In this document: in pieces, positions 9,801-15,599 of the stretch
Layout of the letters: each line of letters opens with the position of its first letter
Position numbering within the stretch: the first letter of the stretch is position 1
NCBI GenBank assembly: GCA_018900835.1
Contig: JAHIFQ010000015.1
Location: forward strand, 1 to 50,300
Length of the DNA stretch: 50,300 nucleotides
Reading direction: 5' to 3'
Source of the DNA: Patescibacteria group bacterium
GTDB taxonomy: Bacteria > Patescibacteriota > Minisyncoccia > Minisyncoccales > PEYH01
Translations under genes and position numbers: made by a program
Notes under the pieces: model-generated
What the model was told of the DNA's origin: nothing
The model's database searches: none
The model's input: only the letters and a program-made list of their open reading frames with translations

Positions 9801-11101
9801 AGACAGATGAAAAAGCAAGCGGATTAGTTGAGTATGGGACAACTGCCAGCTATGGCCAATCACAAGGGTTTTACGAAGCAACAGAATTAGAGCATACAGT
9901 TGTTGTAGACGGTTTGCTTCCCAATACCACTTATCATTTAAGACCAGTTTCTATTGATGATTGGGGAAATATTGGCAGGGGAACAGACAATAGCATCACA
10001 ACTATGTCAGGAGTGGCAGAGCTACCAATAGGGGAAATTACAATAGAGCAGATTATGGAAAGAATTGGGGGCATTACCACAAGCGAAGAATTGCAAGACA
10101 TTTATGCAATAATAGAAGAAACAGCTCAAAGGATTATGGAACCGCCATTTATTGCCGGAGAATATCCTGTGGTAGAGACAACTTCTGATTCAGCAAGGAT
10201 TATTTGGGTGACTGATCAAAATGCGAATAGTATGGTTGCTTATTCGCCTACTGGACAATATAGCCCTAATTCCCCTGATGCTTACAGGTATGTTGTTGGG
10301 AACCGCGAAGAATCGGCAACTTATCACTTTGTTGAGCTTTTGAACTTGAAACCGGACTCCACTTATCATTATCAAATTCGTTCGCAAGGAAAAATAGGAC
10401 CAGTAGCTAAGAGCGTTGACGCGACATTTAAGACCAAGCCAATTGGAATTGAGATTATTGGTTTAAGAATGACAAAACTTGGCCAGGATTTCGCAGAATT
10501 TACTTGGGACACCAATATCCCGGCCAGCTCCATTGTTGAATACACTGATTTGAAAACAGGAAAGACCCTTAGCCAAGGAGACAAGAGTTTAATTAAAGGC
10601 CATGTCTTTAAATTAGAAAAACTTGCTCTTAACACCGAGTATTCAGCAGTGGTAATTTGTCGGGATGAAGCTGGTAATGAAGCTAAGAGTACAAATATTG
10701 AGTTCACCACAGGCAAAGACAGTGTTGCCCCAACAATCACTCAAGTAAGAGCAAACTCCACGCTTTATCCAGGACAGGAATTAAAAGTTCAGACCATTAT
10801 TGATTGGCAGACCAACGAACCAGCGACCAGTCAGCTTTTCTGGAAAGAAGGGTCAATGACAAATGCGCAAGTGTTCAGCTCTACTGTGGATACGGCTTTG
10901 ACCAATAAACATGTGGTGGTGACCACTCGCTTTAAACCATCTACGGTCTACCGATTCTGGGTAGAATCAAAGGATATTGCTGGAAATACTGCCAGGTCAA
11001 AGGAATTTACTATCCTTACTCCGCAACGCACAGAGAGCGTGCTTGAAATGATAATTAGGAATTTTGAAGAAATATTCGGATGGACAAAAAGATTAAGATA
11101 A
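3842..11101 (+). CDS. Giant HTH-TM-kelch-fibronectin surface protein (2419 aa)
   Basis: A single-span membrane protein with a long extracellular part. Residues 7-60 resemble a MerR/excisionase-type helix-turn-helix (YLSLEEARRYLRR, then a second helix and KKWITTRVWLKEFL) and would lie in the cytoplasm. After a Lys-rich linker, one membrane span sits at about 137-158. Outside follow six kelch repeats (about 215-545, each with a YIFGGYD-type core), a middle region (545-985) of Ig-like segments, and about 14 fibronectin-III or purple-acid-phosphatase-N-like domains marked by ITWDTDE, HSVTLVGL and TTYYFQVKS motifs. A Gly-rich linker lies near 1950. The start is a GTG with GGGGAG about 12 bases upstream. 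Adhesion or surface-layer function is an inference; the HTH fusion is unusual. An ABC transporter pair follows 12 bp downstream. Confidence 0.85.
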   Translation: MVIFRKKYLSLEEARRYLRRRGKTYSSAYLSLLAKKEKLQAIKINKKWITTRVWLKEFLSQSKLDPQKLQKNKKAKKLEVQKEGLVLPLYFGWAIKLDFVKFYRENLDWHLEWHLKLPKLPIKLNIKFFHKKWQRIMSAFFAVCIIGLGGFLFYHIYFTSSVTYQWVQTDWSGGEDQVNYPLHPTNQTNWTKYWSKASDIKISVAGEVSYETSATLPPKTAILPTARYDAPAVYDTTSNKFYIIGGYDLDGSDDPRFLTEIVQYNSSTDVATTTGMGSLPVQLRGHSADLNPDNGKIYIFGGYDNTNSQFNSTIYTFNPASPSGDATSTAYSLPSGREYAPAVYAPNVDKFYIFGGFYLDGSLNQTYLDEIIEFNPSTGATSTITAGSLPALKGSSAVYYPVNGLIYIFGGYDNTAGDYSDKIYSFNPLNPTAGASDTGYMMPSKRAYTTAAYYYSFGDASIKKMYIFGGYRLTGDTSFYLNEVLKFDGTASPAAQANPLAKNLKSASAVFNSSENKIYVFAGFDGDGEAFSDTIYHYPLTPMAPLVSSPYNTTDPAVTLAQLSWSETLAGGTTILFQIRTASNDDNSTPADPSDDTPNIWTDWCGPDNGAAGCDTNTYFTDNAGGEAIDAIFKDAADDQWIQYKVFLITDSLDQTPVLSDVTMTYVVNTAPTVSDVTGSQDSVGAVNISYGWTDAEEATSTIYLFYDLGITLDGDIDADVTTISVSDATYLANSGTIQLDSEQITYIGKSGNDLTGCTRGANNTVYYKATHSSGGTVWIKANTATGDIGSGISAGSGKAIVWTPKTDIDGYYAASTVKVRVVANDGNAARQAGSADSSVFEFDTKDPVIGLTAVGSTGIDINGNATTSKGIEKTNVLSNIVHLASTDDTALEFILSNDGTFDTEVYESYASSTNWSLDEFCADQEYGCVKTVYVKFKDTKGNEIGPYTDTITLDNNPPAIPSNSFIQDVSNASTSQFRLFVTWDKATVSDWIRYEIYRSTNGIDFALYDTITDINLNYKLEIDLVQGNTYYYKIRSVDDIINNSDYSTTVSMEAGGNPADNVPPAISGVATSTPTINSVIVTWSTDEISTSQVIYSTNASVPEGSPTQGVSGYGTAHSVTLTGLVHTTTYYFKAHSCDASSNCSDSTIGQFTTATPDQTGPFIFTPIIVSDISENSATISWDTDESSTSFVEYSISSGFSSGTIQGDFAYVTSHEVTIHGLSPSTNYYFKVRSTDSSGNESISAENSFSTSASSEDVTPPSISDVSTSGIAYNTATATWTTNENSSSFVEFGLSTSYGRIYGQDDSVTSHSVNLPQDLLPATLYHFRVRSVDGAGNEGISGDYTFTTSGDPSDSTAPTISNVQIGEPAKTSITITWDTDEVADSYIGFSAATTTYSHEQGLPTMATSHSVTLVGLWPDTTYYFQVKSKDPSGNQQIDSNSGQGYSFTTLTSVSDPPVISNVQIIDTGSNTATITWSTNKSANSFVEYGLDTAYGYSQGLYNSATSHSVTLVGLLSQATYHFRVRSTDSDSNEGVSQDYTLTTESAADITPPVISSVQATNITLITADITWTTNENTDNIVTYGSATSSLDRVAGSNASSTTSHTVSLTNLTPGTTYYYQVQSRDAAGNITIDNNSGSYYSFTATSDTTAPVISNVAVPVKDRNSATITWDTDEDATSQAEYSLNSDLSSSTATTEITNLRQQHSVIVSGLTSDTTYYYRVISKDAYNNSATSSISSFDTTGAKEDSTAPVISSVSSGSITLISAVIIWTTNENSNSIVDYGTTVSLGSMAGQITDSATSHSVSLVGLDSGTLYYYQVRSQDSSGNIGTDNNSGSYYTFTTTADTTGPVISSVTASTISDTSATITWNTDELSTSQVVYGVSTTYGSQTTEDSTLTYQHSVTVTGLERETTYYYKVISKDSADNSTTDDNSGSGYTFTTTREPGQTVYVGGGGGGGISYERADQKPPTINDLKIDEITAISAKVYWKTDEKASGLVEYGTTASYGQSQGFYEATELEHTVVVDGLLPNTTYHLRPVSIDDWGNIGRGTDNSITTMSGVAELPIGEITIEQIMERIGGITTSEELQDIYAIIEETAQRIMEPPFIAGEYPVVETTSDSARIIWVTDQNANSMVAYSPTGQYSPNSPDAYRYVVGNREESATYHFVELLNLKPDSTYHYQIRSQGKIGPVAKSVDATFKTKPIGIEIIGLRMTKLGQDFAEFTWDTNIPASSIVEYTDLKTGKTLSQGDKSLIKGHVFKLEKLALNTEYSAVVICRDEAGNEAKSTNIEFTTGKDSVAPTITQVRANSTLYPGQELKVQTIIDWQTNEPATSQLFWKEGSMTNAQVFSSTVDTALTNKHVVVTTRFKPSTVYRFWVESKDIAGNTARSKEFTILTPQRTESVLEMIIRNFEEIFGWTKRLR

Positions 11102-11113
11102 AACAATAAAATA

Positions 11114-12403
11114 ATGGAACCCTTAATAAAGGCTCAAGGATTGAGCGTTATTTACAATGCTGGTCGTTCCAATGAGAATCGGGCGTTGGATAATGTGAGC
11201 ATAGAAATATACCCAAAGGAATATATTGTCTTGTTTGGTCCGTCTGGTTGTGGAAAATCAACTTTACTTTATGTTATTTTAGGACTTAGAAAACCGAGCT
11301 TGGGCTCTCTTTTTGTCAATAACAGGAATGTTGCTGATTTTAGTGAGAGCGACTTAGTTGAACATCGCAGAAGAACAATGGGCATAATTTTTCAAGCGTA
11401 TCATTTGATACCTACTTTGGATATTATGCAGAACGCTGTTCTCCCCAAGATGTTTATAAACGAGGGTGTAGTTGAAAGAGAGTTAAAGGCGGAAATGCTT
11501 TTAAGGCGTTTTGAAATTTGGCCCCAAAGTAAAAAATTTCCGTCTGCATTATCTGGCGGTGAGCAGCAGAGAGCTGCCATTGTAAGAGCGCTGATGAACG
11601 ACCCGCAAATAATTTTAGCTGATGAGCCAGTTGGCAATTTGGACAGTAAGTCAGCGGGGACAGTAATGGAGACATTGAAAGATATCAATGATAAAGATGG
11701 GAAAACAATCATTTTAGTCACCCATGACCAGAGATATTTACATTACGCTCACAGAGCTTATTTTATGCAGGATGGTAAAATTATCCGCGAGGTTATTAAT
11801 CCAGAGAAAAAACAATTTCGCAAAATGACAGAAAGAGAGCATGTCCACGAGGCCTTATTCAGAATGGCGAAAACATATCCGCACGCCTTAGTCGGCGAGC
11901 TGAAAGCAAAGGTCTTGGCTGATTATTTGACTAGGGAATTGAGCGAATACCAATGCGAAATTCTTGAAAAATCAATTAAGGATGTGTTGGAAAAAAGGAT
12001 TAATTTTGATGACCTATATTCTATTTTAGACAAACCCATAGAAGACGGCGGAGTTGGTCTTTACAAGCAGACAGCCCAGAGGTTTGTTGACCAAATAAAA
12101 GAACTTTTGAAAGGAGCAGAAACCTTAAGGGTTGAGCTCGGAAAAGAAATACCAGTATCAGAGCAGTTAGAACTGATAATGAAGCTAAGAAGATTATTGC
12201 TTGATGATTATAAGGGAGAACTTTCTTATCTTCGAGCCCAAAGAATTGAAGAGGGGATAGAACAGAGAATAAAAGGAACTTGGGATAAAAAGTTATTTCA
12301 AGAACTTTTAGATAGACCAGTGAAAGACGGGGGAGTTGGTCTTAAGCGTTCCACAGCAAGGAGATTAGCCAAGAAATTAGAAGTTATTTTATCACAGTCG
12401 TAA
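11114..12403 (+). CDS. MacB/LolD-type ABC transporter ATPase with duplicated C-terminal module
   Basis: The first 225 residues are a complete ABC ATPase of the LolD/MacB/FtsE branch: Walker A GPSGCGKST (42-50), Q-loop IIFQAYH, signature LSGGE (146-150), Walker B IILADEP (165-171) and H-loop H204. The protein is 429 residues, about 200 longer than the family norm. The tail holds two related modules (about 255-332 and 352-427), each ending in DKPIEDGGVGL or DRPVKDGGVGL followed by a basic helix. The partner permease begins 2 bp after the stop, so the two form a transporter of the type that moves lipoproteins, peptides or drugs across the membrane by mechanotransmission. The tail's role is unknown; regulation or docking is a guess. 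Confidence 0.9.
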   Translation: MEPLIKAQGLSVIYNAGRSNENRALDNVSIEIYPKEYIVLFGPSGCGKSTLLYVILGLRKPSLGSLFVNNRNVADFSESDLVEHRRRTMGIIFQAYHLIPTLDIMQNAVLPKMFINEGVVERELKAEMLLRRFEIWPQSKKFPSALSGGEQQRAAIVRALMNDPQIILADEPVGNLDSKSAGTVMETLKDINDKDGKTIILVTHDQRYLHYAHRAYFMQDGKIIREVINPEKKQFRKMTEREHVHEALFRMAKTYPHALVGELKAKVLADYLTRELSEYQCEILEKSIKDVLEKRINFDDLYSILDKPIEDGGVGLYKQTAQRFVDQIKELLKGAETLRVELGKEIPVSEQLELIMKLRRLLLDDYKGELSYLRAQRIEEGIEQRIKGTWDKKLFQELLDRPVKDGGVGLKRSTARRLAKKLEVILSQS

Positions 12404-12405
12404 TT

Positions 12406-13605
12406 ATGAAATTTTCTGATTCATTAAAACTTTCATTACGAATGTTTAGAACTAGGCCGTCTAGGACCTGGTTGACTATTTTCGGTATGGGTATTGGGAC
12501 TGGTGCGGTTTTATTTTTGATAGGTCTTGGATATGGTTTCCAACATTTGATTTTATCTAATATTGTAAGTAGCGACACTTTATTGAGCTTGACTATTTCC
12601 AGCACCCAACCTGATGTGATTATAATCAATGACCAGGCGTTAACAGAAATGAGGGAAATAGAGGGCATTAAAGATATTTCGCCAATTGTAAGTTATCCTG
12701 CCCAAATTGCGATGGGGGATTTAATCGGGAATATAGTTCTTAAAGGAATAGATGATAACTATTTGAAATACGAAGGAATCAATGTTAAAGATGGTGAGGA
12801 AATGGGAAAAGAAAAAAAAGAAGTTCTTGTTTCAGAAGCAGTTGTGATGCTTTTTGGAGCAGAAACTAATAGCGAGATTATAGGCAAAGAAGTCGAGGTT
12901 CAGATTTCAGGCGCCTTAGGAGAATCTGCTGTTGGTGGCGAGGAATTTATCCAATTTGACGATAAGTATAAAATTGTGGGAGTAGTTGTTGGAACGGAAT
13001 CTGTCTTTATATTCTTTCCATTATCGGATTTGCAAAAAAGGGTTGATATCTTTGAATACGAATCAGCTAAGGTAAGAGTTACTAAAGAGGCCAGCATAAT
13101 TCCTGTAAGCGATGCTTTAATTGATAAAGGTTTTCAAGTCATCTCTTTGTCTGAAACAGTAAATCAGGCAAATCAAATTTTTAGAGGAATACAATTTGCT
13201 TTGGGATTTTTTGGCGCCATTGCTTTGTTTGTTGCAGCCATTGGAATGGTCAACACAATGACTGTTACCCTATTAGAGCGCACTAATGAAATAGGAATTA
13301 TGAGAGCAACAGGCGCTTCAAAAAAAGATATTTTAACAATTTTCATGAGCGAGGCAACAGTAATGGGATTTTTAGGTGGAGTGGCTGGATTGATACTCGG
13401 AATTTTGGGTGGCTCTTTATTTAATTTGACAATAAATATAATTGCCGGAGCTTTTGGAGGAAAATCAATTAGTTTATTTTACTATCCAGCTTGGTTTATT
13501 ATCACTTTGATTGTAGTGTCCACTTCTGTTGGTTTGGCTGCTGGATTTTTCCCAGGCAGGAAAGCAGCTAAACTTGACCCATTGGACGCCTTACGGTATA
13601 AATAG
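12406..13605 (+). CDS. MacB/FtsX-family ABC transporter permease
   Basis: A 399-residue permease with the standard MacB layout. The N-terminal motif MKFSDSLKLSLRMFRTRPSR leads into the first membrane span (about 22-42); an extracytoplasmic MacB_PCD domain occupies about 45-255; and a C-terminal FtsX domain has three spans (roughly 262-288, 315-345 and 362-388) with TVTLLERTNEIGIMRATGAS, the conserved cytoplasmic coupling region. The C-terminus GRKAAKLDPLDALRYK is a family signature. It is translationally coupled to the ATPase gene (2-bp gap). The substrate is unknown; position behind a giant surface protein suggests envelope work but does not prove it. Confidence 0.93.
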   Translation: MKFSDSLKLSLRMFRTRPSRTWLTIFGMGIGTGAVLFLIGLGYGFQHLILSNIVSSDTLLSLTISSTQPDVIIINDQALTEMREIEGIKDISPIVSYPAQIAMGDLIGNIVLKGIDDNYLKYEGINVKDGEEMGKEKKEVLVSEAVVMLFGAETNSEIIGKEVEVQISGALGESAVGGEEFIQFDDKYKIVGVVVGTESVFIFFPLSDLQKRVDIFEYESAKVRVTKEASIIPVSDALIDKGFQVISLSETVNQANQIFRGIQFALGFFGAIALFVAAIGMVNTMTVTLLERTNEIGIMRATGASKKDILTIFMSEATVMGFLGGVAGLILGILGGSLFNLTINIIAGAFGGKSISLFYYPAWFIITLIVVSTSVGLAAGFFPGRKAAKLDPLDALRYK

Positions 13606-13697
13606 TTTTATAGTCCTTCGTCGCCCCTTGCTTCGCTCGGGACTCCTCAGGACATAAGATTTTGTAAAGCTCATTTCATTTGCTAACAAAATCTAAT

Positions 13698-13770
13698 GGG
13701 CGCGTAGCTCAGTTGGCAGAGCACGTCACTGATAATGACGGGGTCGATGGTTCAAGTCCATCCGCGCCCA
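13698..13770 (+). tRNA. tRNA-Ile (GAT)
   Basis: A complete 73-nt cloverleaf. Acceptor GGGCGCG pairs with CGCGCCC; the anticodon stem CGTCA/TGACG encloses loop CTGATAA with anticodon GAT; the T arm contains GGTTCAAGTCC. No CCA is encoded. Together with the adjacent tRNA-Ala this is the pair normally found in the 16S-23S spacer. Confidence 0.95.
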
Positions 13771-13775
13771 CATGC

Positions 13776-13849
13776 GGGCCGTTAGCTTAGTTTGGTAGAG
13801 CGCCTCGTTTGCAACGAGGAGGTCGCCAGTTCGAATCTGGCACGGTCCA
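13776..13849 (+). tRNA. tRNA-Ala (TGC)
   Basis: A complete 74-nt cloverleaf. Acceptor GGGCCGT pairs with ACGGTCC (one G.U); anticodon stem CCTCG/CGAGG encloses TTTGCAA with anticodon TGC. No encoded CCA. It lies 5 bp after tRNA-Ile. Confidence 0.95.
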
Positions 13850-13853
13850 CGAA

Positions 13854-13881
13854 TTGACTTTGTTATTCTAAGAGTTATAAT
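13854..13881 (+). promoter_or_regulatory. Promoter for the DUF5678-protease pair
   Basis: TTGACT (13854-13859), a 16-bp spacer and consensus TATAAT (13876-13881), just downstream of tRNA-Ala. The ATG at 13888 is only 6 bp beyond the -10 box, which implies a nearly leaderless mRNA. Confidence 0.65.
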
Positions 13882-13887
13882 AAAAAT

Positions 13888-14097
13888 ATGAAGAATTCAA
13901 ATTTGAAATCTATTAATCTTGTTCAAAAATTAAGACCTCATGAAAACAAATGGGTGGCTTTGTCTTTGGACCATAGAGAAGTTTTAGGGACTGGCAAAAA
14001 CCTGAGGGAGGCAAAACAAAAAGCAGAAAAGAAAAACAAGGAATATGTTTTTATCAAACTGCCCCCATTTGATGTAAATTATATACCCTCTTTTTGA
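13888..14097 (+). CDS. Small DUF5678-like protein
   Basis: A 69-residue protein with the pattern NKWVALSLDHREVLGTGKNLREAKQKAEKKN, typical of DUF5678: a strand (WVAL), a turn with a small-residue motif (VLGTGK), and a basic helix. It is predicted soluble and cytoplasmic. The next gene is a retropepsin-like aspartic protease that effectively abuts it, an association known for this family in archaea and cyanobacteria. Molecular function is unknown; an antitoxin-like or adaptor role is speculation based on the pairing. Confidence 0.65.
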   Translation: MKNSNLKSINLVQKLRPHENKWVALSLDHREVLGTGKNLREAKQKAEKKNKEYVFIKLPPFDVNYIPSF

Positions 14098-14099
14098 TT

Positions 14100-14516
14100 A
14101 TGAAATTTTCTTACTTTAAGATTCCTGGCAATGGCCCAACAGGAAAATGGATTAGCAGACCAATAATACCCATTATGTTAATTGGTCCCAAGAAGAGCGT
14201 CATGGTCGATGCTCTTATTGATTCCGGGGCAGATAAATGTTTGTTTCATAGCGACATAGGCAGAGAAATTGGATTAGATATAGAAAAAGGCAGAGAGGAG
14301 TTTTTTGGCGGAATTGAAGGAGGCAAGATTAAAACCTTTATCCATAAAATTCAACTTCGGATTATAGGAACAGAGAAAGAAATAGAAATTCCAGCAGGAT
14401 TTGCAGATGTTTCCGGCGTGTTTGCTATTTTGGGGCAAGAGGGATTCTTTGATGCTTATAAAATAAAATTTGAAAAAGATCATAATTCTATTGAAATTAC
14501 GCCAGTAAATAAATAG
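14100..14516 (+). CDS. Retropepsin-like aspartic protease (clan AA)
   Basis: A 138-residue single-domain protease-like protein. The catalytic motif of retroviral-type aspartic proteases is visible as ALIDSGADKC (D41 in the ATG-initiated protein), preceded by a strand-forming stretch and followed by FFGGIEGGKI, which could be the flap, and FAILGQEGFF near the C-terminus, the usual second conserved element. Single-domain members work as homodimers. An in-frame TTG at 14094 overlaps the stop of the upstream gene, but the ATG at 14100 fits the conserved MKFSYFKIPG start better. Likely co-transcribed with the DUF5678 gene; the target is unknown. Confidence 0.75.
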   Translation: MKFSYFKIPGNGPTGKWISRPIIPIMLIGPKKSVMVDALIDSGADKCLFHSDIGREIGLDIEKGREEFFGGIEGGKIKTFIHKIQLRIIGTEKEIEIPAGFADVSGVFAILGQEGFFDAYKIKFEKDHNSIEITPVNK

Positions 14517-14577
14517 AAATAAAACTATGTGGGGAAGCAATCAAATCTTACGAAGTCCACGGACAAAAAACGCCCGT

Positions 14578-14598
14578 ACGCCCGAAAGGGCGTTTTTT
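14578..14598 (+). terminator. Intrinsic terminator after the protease gene
   Basis: ACGCCC and GGGCGT form a perfect 6-bp stem with a GAAA tetraloop followed by a T tract. An AAAAAACGCCC copy just upstream at 14565 could pair alternatively. Confidence 0.8.
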
Positions 14599-14757
14599 GT
14601 GGAAGAAAAGTTTTCCACAGCCCATTTACTGGAAAATGAGGTAAAATATTATAATACTAAGTTAAGCCGTCTTGTGTCGGAGGGCATTGTTTTGAACATA
14701 AGGTCGGCGAAAAAAAGGTCGGGCAAAAGTTAAACAAAAATTTTAATTAATAAAAAT

Positions 14758-15432
14758 ATGGATGCTTGGACAACAATAGCGTGGGCTGGCGTAGAAAATT
14801 TTTGGATTGGCTTCTTGGATTTTATTCCTAAGCTGATTATGGCAATTATTGTTTTCATAATCGGTTGGTTGATAGCTGTTTTTATAGGACGGATTATTCA
14901 GGAGGTTCTAAAGAGATTGCAGCTTGATAAACTTTTTCAGGCAAGGAAGTGGACAGAGGCATTGGAAAAAGCAGAATTTGAAGCAAAGCCATCCGAGTTT
15001 ATCGGGTCATTGATAAAGTGGATTCTCGTGATAGTTGTGCTGTCTATTTCAGTAGAGGTATTGGGACTTACTCAATTCAGCGCATTTTTAGGACAAGTGG
15101 TTAATTGGCTGCCAAATCTGTTGGCTGCTGTGTTAATCTTTGTTGCCACTGTAATCATTGCTTCAATTTCAGAAAAATTAGTAAGAGCAAGTGTTCACGG
15201 AACCAAAGTGGGTTACAGTAAATTGGCAGGGACTATTACCAAGTGGGCTATTTGGACATTCGGTATTTCCGCAATTTTAATCCAATTAGGCATTGGCAGA
15301 AGTTTAATCTTGGTTATTTTCCAAGGCATTGTCGCCTTCCTTGCCATTGCAGGAGGATTGGCATTTGGTCTTGGAGGAAAGGAATCAGCTTCTGGTTTTC
15401 TGCACGAATTAAAGGGCAAATTCTCAAGGTAG
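14758..15432 (+). CDS. TM-helix-repeat membrane protein (MscS/CmpX-like)
   Basis: A 224-residue integral membrane protein with five predicted spans (about 25-46, 84-106, 117-138, 160-178 and 184-206). The segment FLDFIPKLIMAIIVFIIGWLIAV and the later NWLPNLLAAVLIFVATVII are the repeated TM_helix units (PF05552-type). The last span, FLAIAGGLAFGLGGKES, resembles the pore-lining helix of MscS channels. The cytoplasmic beta domain of true MscS is missing, so it belongs with CmpX/TM-helix proteins. A role in osmotic or envelope stress is plausible. Upstream, 14650-14655 (TATAAT) may be its -10 box. It is the last protein gene before the 23S rRNA. Confidence 0.8.
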   Translation: MDAWTTIAWAGVENFWIGFLDFIPKLIMAIIVFIIGWLIAVFIGRIIQEVLKRLQLDKLFQARKWTEALEKAEFEAKPSEFIGSLIKWILVIVVLSISVEVLGLTQFSAFLGQVVNWLPNLLAAVLIFVATVIIASISEKLVRASVHGTKVGYSKLAGTITKWAIWTFGISAILIQLGIGRSLILVIFQGIVAFLAIAGGLAFGLGGKESASGFLHELKGKFSR

Positions 15433-15451
15433 ATTAATCCACAGAAAAAAC

Positions 15452-15479
15452 TTGACAAGATTTTAATTTTTGATACACT
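15452..15479 (+). promoter_or_regulatory. Strong promoter upstream of the 23S rRNA
   Basis: TTGACA (15452-15457), a 16-bp spacer and TACACT (15474-15479). It is the only near-consensus promoter between the TM-helix gene and 23S, yet a strong terminator hairpin lies about 85 bp downstream, before the rRNA starts. Confidence 0.65.
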
Positions 15480-15561
15480 TCTTTGTAGCTATGATAAATA
15501 GTATTACTGATTATATAATGAATAAACAAGGAAGCGGTATGTGATGCATTTTGATTTTGAT

Positions 15562-15599
15562 TATCAAAAAACCGCTTCACTTGAAGCGGTTTTTTGATA
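15562..15599 (+). terminator. Perfect bidirectional terminator between promoter and 23S
   Basis: An 18-bp perfect inverted repeat: TATCAAAAAACCGCTTCA, a CT loop, then its exact complement ending in a T tract. It works on either strand. Between promoter and hairpin is an 8-codon reading frame (MNKQGSGM, 15519-15545). The arrangement looks like a small RNA or a leader attenuator. Confidence 0.75.

Noticed and set aside
13606-13697. 16S rRNA or 16S fragment upstream of tRNA-Ile
   Set aside because: The permease gene ends 92 bp before the tRNA and no 16S sequence (such as the anti-SD end) is recognisable there or elsewhere in the window.
14527-14733. 68-codon frame downstream of the protease gene
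   Set aside because: It runs straight through a clear intrinsic terminator and has no recognisable composition or motif.
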